Assembly (NCBI GenBank): GCA_027576995.1 | Contig: JANBQC010000253.1 | Span: forward strand, 1-38,229 | DNA from: Dimargaris cristalligena | Taxonomy: Eukaryota; Kickxellomycota; Dimargaritomycetes; Dimargaritales; Dimargaritaceae | Reading direction: 5' to 3' | Length of the DNA stretch: 38,229 nucleotides | Shown here: piece by piece, positions 35,419-38,229 of the stretch | Layout: each line of letters opens with the position of its first letter | Position numbering within the stretch: position 1 is the first letter of the stretch | Notes under the pieces: generated by a model | Databases searched by the model: none | Told to the model about the DNA's origin: nothing | Seen by the model: only the letters and a program-made list of their open reading frames with translations | Position numbers and translations under genes: made by a program

Positions 35419-37552
35419 TCATTTTAATAATTGGAGGCGGTATTCCCAGTATTTTTTCCGCGTGGGGTCGAGTTCGTTGGCCAGGTGAGTACATAGCTGT
35501 GCAAAGGGAGTTCAAGGGAGATTGTGCCATATTGCCAATTCATTTAGTACAAAAGGAATATTTTGACGTGTGGTAAACCAATTAAATATCAAGAGGAAAG
35601 TCAACCTGTCCCTTAAAATAAATTTGTGGTCTAATTGAACATTCCCCGAATTAGCCTGTCAAAATAAATGGAGCGGGGGGGGGTTACCTTAACAACTTCG
35701 GGCTTTACAGATTCCGACTGTTCCTTGACACTGGATTTTAGGCGTTGGTCCAGACAATCAACCAAGAAGCCCCACAAGTGCCGGGATTCGCTGGCCGGGC
35801 CGGATTCGGCTTGGAGCTGCCGGACTTGGGCCTCGGTCGATTTCCAGGTATTCGCATCGCCGAAGCGGGAAAGTAGGCTAGATTTCATAATTGTGACAGC
35901 AGGTAAACCCACAGAGAGTAGGGTATTCAATAGGATGGAAGGTTCGTAAAGACTCGGTGATGTGTTAGACAACAGCACTTAGATTACCTAGTAATAAGCC
36001 TACCTAGATAGGCCACATTGTTGATTGGCATAGTCTAATATATCTATAACTGGATAAAAAAACTTACCCGCGGCAGTATACCCAAGGACTCTCGTTATTC
36101 GGGGCTAGTCTAATCTTGGCCAAAGAGTAGTCAATTTCCCGCTGGAGAGTAGCGCCACTATCCGGAGTCACGGTATTGCCCCGGGTGACTACAAAATACC
36201 GCTGGTTCCAGGCCGAATTATTGCGCACATCCTGGTCCAGCATGAGTTCAATATAAGTGAGTTCACCCTCCCAAAGCTGGAAACGGGTGAGGATCCATTG
36301 GCTAGACGGGTTAAAAAAGGGGGGTTTGTCGATTGGTATTATAGGAGTGGTAAAATAAAGGAATGCTAGGGCGTTTAATGTGGGTCTATGGAAGTAGTAT
36401 GGGTAGGCCTAGTTTTCCGTTGGGTTGCGCTTTCCTTGGTGTACGAAGGAAGTAGAGCTCAGAAAAGGCAAAGAAAGTATATTTCGGCTACTTACCGATA
36501 TGACCAGGCATGGAAGTTTTTGGAATCTTCCTGGAGGATCTTGGCAATGACCGCCATTTCACCCGATGGATCATCTAGCAGCTTAATGATTTCGCGGCGG
36601 TGATGCCTGAATGATAAAATTCCTATACGCAATATAAGTCAAGGGTTCGGTATAATGCTGAGGGGGTGGAGGGGTCTTTTGGAAGGTCAAGTGCTGCCCC
36701 GATTCTATGGTAGGCGTAGAGGAAATACCCCTGTATTAGGTTTATCAATGCCAATCCACAGGACTCGTCTTACCAAAGCTGATAGGTTTTAGGGTTTTCC
36801 TCGGCGAATTCGTCAAGGAAGGTGAGTTCGGTTCGAAGGTCCACATTCAGATGCTTAAGGATGTCAAGTCGATAGGCCCTAATAAATATATATATATAAA
36901 ATAAGTTGTATCTTGAGGTGATTAGTAATATTTTGAATATTGAGTATGCCGTTTATAAATACTATTAAATACCAGCCAGGTAAATTATTGTGGGTTAAGC
37001 TGAATTTGTTGTTTTAGAAGCCAAACAATGATGGATAGTGCTAACTTACCAAGCAGTGTAGTGGCCCGGATTGATCCAGATGATTTCTTCGGTCAGCTGC
37101 AGAGCCCGGGGGCTCAGCTCCTTTTGGCGAGATATGGCCCGGAAGTAGTCCATTACCTCTGAATCTGAAGGGCCATCCCGGTTACATTGTTCAACAGAAT
37201 AGACATACCATATGTAATTATGAAGTTTGTTGACGATAAACCTTGGCTAACTCCTATTAGGGGTCGACTTCGCTGAGACGCCAAATTAGCGGAAGTTGAA
37301 TTCGTTTACACTATTGCTATTCAAAATATAGTGGGTGGAGCAGTCTTTTGAGGAAGTACTCCTAGGCCTGCTGTCCGGATAAATGAGAGTTGGGGTGTTT
37401 GCGCCTTGGCTAGGTGGCAGGGGGGGGGACTTACATTCTTTGGTATAGGAGATAGGGGCGATGGGGTGAAGGCCATCGTCCTGGGGAATGGGAGTCACGT
37501 CCTTCCATTCGGCACGCTGGGACAGCGGTAGGTCATCGGACTCGAACTGCAT
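35419..37552 (-). CDS. RAM2: Protein farnesyltransferase / geranylgeranyltransferase-I alpha subunit, seven exons
   Basis: Exons 37552-37435, 37164-37050, 36878-36774, 36606-36496, 36301-36068, 35877-35688 and 35496-35419 join in frame to 316 residues, the same length as yeast Ram2. The alpha subunit is shared by farnesyltransferase and type-I geranylgeranyltransferase and helps bind the isoprenoid; the beta subunits (not in this window) bind the CaaX protein. The repeated helical hairpins of the family are easy to follow: [20 protein letters not shown] at the start, [91 protein letters not shown] and finally [17 protein letters not shown]. Several intron junctions split the conserved Trp or Arg codons (phase 2), and joining them restores the motif, which strongly supports the model. 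Donors are GTAAGT, GTAAGT, GTAAGA, GTAAGT, GTAAGT and GTAACC. The protein looks intact. Confidence 0.95.
36884..36899. repeat. TA run next to the 3' splice site of RAM2 intron 2
   Basis: Alternating A and T lies directly upstream (on the minus strand) of the TTATTAG acceptor of RAM2 intron 2, replacing a normal pyrimidine tract. Confidence 0.75.
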
Positions 37553-38012
37553 TGCGCTGGGAGAGAGGGGAGTGGGGGGTGGTGTTTAATCGGGCTGAAA
37601 GGGAAATAATAAACCTCGACAAGCTATAGTCCAAGTAATTGTAATGTGCACAGAACAATGCGAAAAATATAGCTATGAGTCAAAGTGAAGGAATTATCCG
37701 AAACAAGCTGTAAGTGAGGGCGAAGAAAGGACCTTTATATTGGGTTAACCTGGAGTTTATACTAAAGAACGTCACTCTATACCAGAGAGTGGGGTAAGGA
37801 GCCGGCCCATTTCCCGCTGGTTCAGTTCCACCGAAGCAGTCCTTTCATTCACTCGCCCGCCACATTGGTCGGCTCCATGTCCTTAATCCCCTTCTACTGG
37901 ATTCACAGGCCTCCCAGGTTGGCATTTAGGAAGGGTTGGACAATTGCTGGATACAGCTGCCTCCATGCCTCTATTATTCGTCCTCAATTTTATGATGTAG
38001 ACTTTTGGGTAT
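37553..38012. other. Promoter region of RAM2
   Basis: The spacer lies between RAM2 and the partial gene at the right edge. It should contain the RAM2 promoter and the 3' end of the neighbour's transcript. No coding exon was found. Confidence 0.5.
37732..37739 (-). promoter_or_regulatory. Candidate TATA box of RAM2
   Basis: TATAAAGG on the minus strand lies 180 nt upstream of the RAM2 start codon. The position would allow a leader of about 150 nt. It is a sequence match only. Confidence 0.3.
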
Positions 38013-38229
38013 TTATGTAATGCCTCGCTCCGGGGATCCGGGAGGAGTGACGATTTGCCTGCCGGGTTGAGAAAACCCAGGGCGAAACACGGAAGTTGGC
38101 CCAGACCTTCGTAAATTTGGGGATTCAGGCCGAGAAGGGGACGGTGATGGCGACATCTCTTGCGGGGATACTGATCGATTACGACTGGAGCGAAACATAC
38201 TGCGAATTGTGGGTAACGTCGTAAGGGGA
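38013..38229 (-). CDS. C-terminal end of a Ser/Pro-rich protein, cut by the window edge
   Basis: The frame is open from the right edge of the window to TAA at 38015-38013, giving at least 71 residues. An ATG occurs at 38198-38196, but the frame continues upstream of it (PLTTLPTIRS before MFRSSRNRS), so this is probably the tail of a longer gene rather than a complete small one. The segment is basic and disordered, with repeated proline-directed phosphorylation-type sites (SVSPQ, MSPSPSPSRP, ESPN, TPPGSPERG). A CAG just before the ATG could instead be a splice acceptor. No family can be named from this part. Confidence 0.5.
   Translation of the reverse strand, partial: PLTTLPTIRSMFRSSRNRSVSPQEMSPSPSPSRPESPNLRRSGPTSVFRPGFSQPGRQIVTPPGSPERGIT

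Overview
The window is eukaryotic nuclear DNA, most likely from a fungus. Spliceosomal introns with GTAAGT-like donors interrupt five conserved genes, and the products are standard fungal housekeeping proteins: a Pho85/Cdk5-type kinase, the Ccr4-Not subunit Not2, a Glo3-type ArfGAP and the Ram2 prenyltransferase alpha subunit. Short introns, simple-sequence-rich coding regions and long spacers would suit an early-diverging lineage (for example Zoopagomycota), but that placement is a guess. No viral, plasmid, transposon, CRISPR or rRNA sequence was recognised.

Layout. At the left edge (19-1374, minus) lies an intronless gene for a secreted kelch-repeat protein. About 7.8 kb without a recognisable gene follows (1375-9183). 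Next is a large intronless gene for a trihelix (Myb/SANT-like) transcription factor (9184-11319, minus), then another 8.8 kb without a recognisable gene (11320-20150). From 20 kb rightward the DNA is gene-dense: a three-exon Pho85/Cdk5-type kinase (20151-21400, minus), a two-exon NOT2 (22529-25332, minus), a two-exon esterase-like protein that has lost catalytic residues (27038-28758, minus), a small three-exon membrane protein (28961-29818, minus), a possible unrecognised spliced gene (30698-31187, minus), a six-exon Glo3/ARFGAP2-3-type ArfGAP (32023-34530, plus), a seven-exon RAM2 (35419-37552, minus), and the C-terminal end of a Ser/Pro-rich protein running off the right edge (38013-38229, minus). 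Only the ArfGAP gene is on the plus strand; it converges on RAM2.

I rebuilt the spliced genes by reading donor and acceptor sites and checking that joined exons keep frame and restore known family motifs. RAM2 (316 aa), the kinase (288 aa) and the ArfGAP (512 aa) come out at normal family lengths with matching intron phases, which supports the models. The genes are not an operon or a pathway cluster. They serve unrelated roles: phosphate and cell-cycle signalling, mRNA decay, COPI vesicle traffic, protein prenylation and transcription.

Most interesting: (1) the isoprenylcysteine-methylesterase/kynurenine-formamidase-like protein has Gly instead of the nucleophile Ser, Lys instead of the catalytic His, and an altered oxyanion loop, so it is probably a pseudoenzyme; (2) the Pho85/Cdk5-type kinase carries a PCTAIRE helix; (3) Not2 has a roughly 305-residue low-complexity tail after its NOT domain; (4) the ArfGAP C-terminus is encoded by two micro-exons of 27 and 15 nt; (5) two probable coding exons at 30.7-31.2 kb belong to a protein I cannot identify. 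I did not find convincing evidence of an entirely new system.
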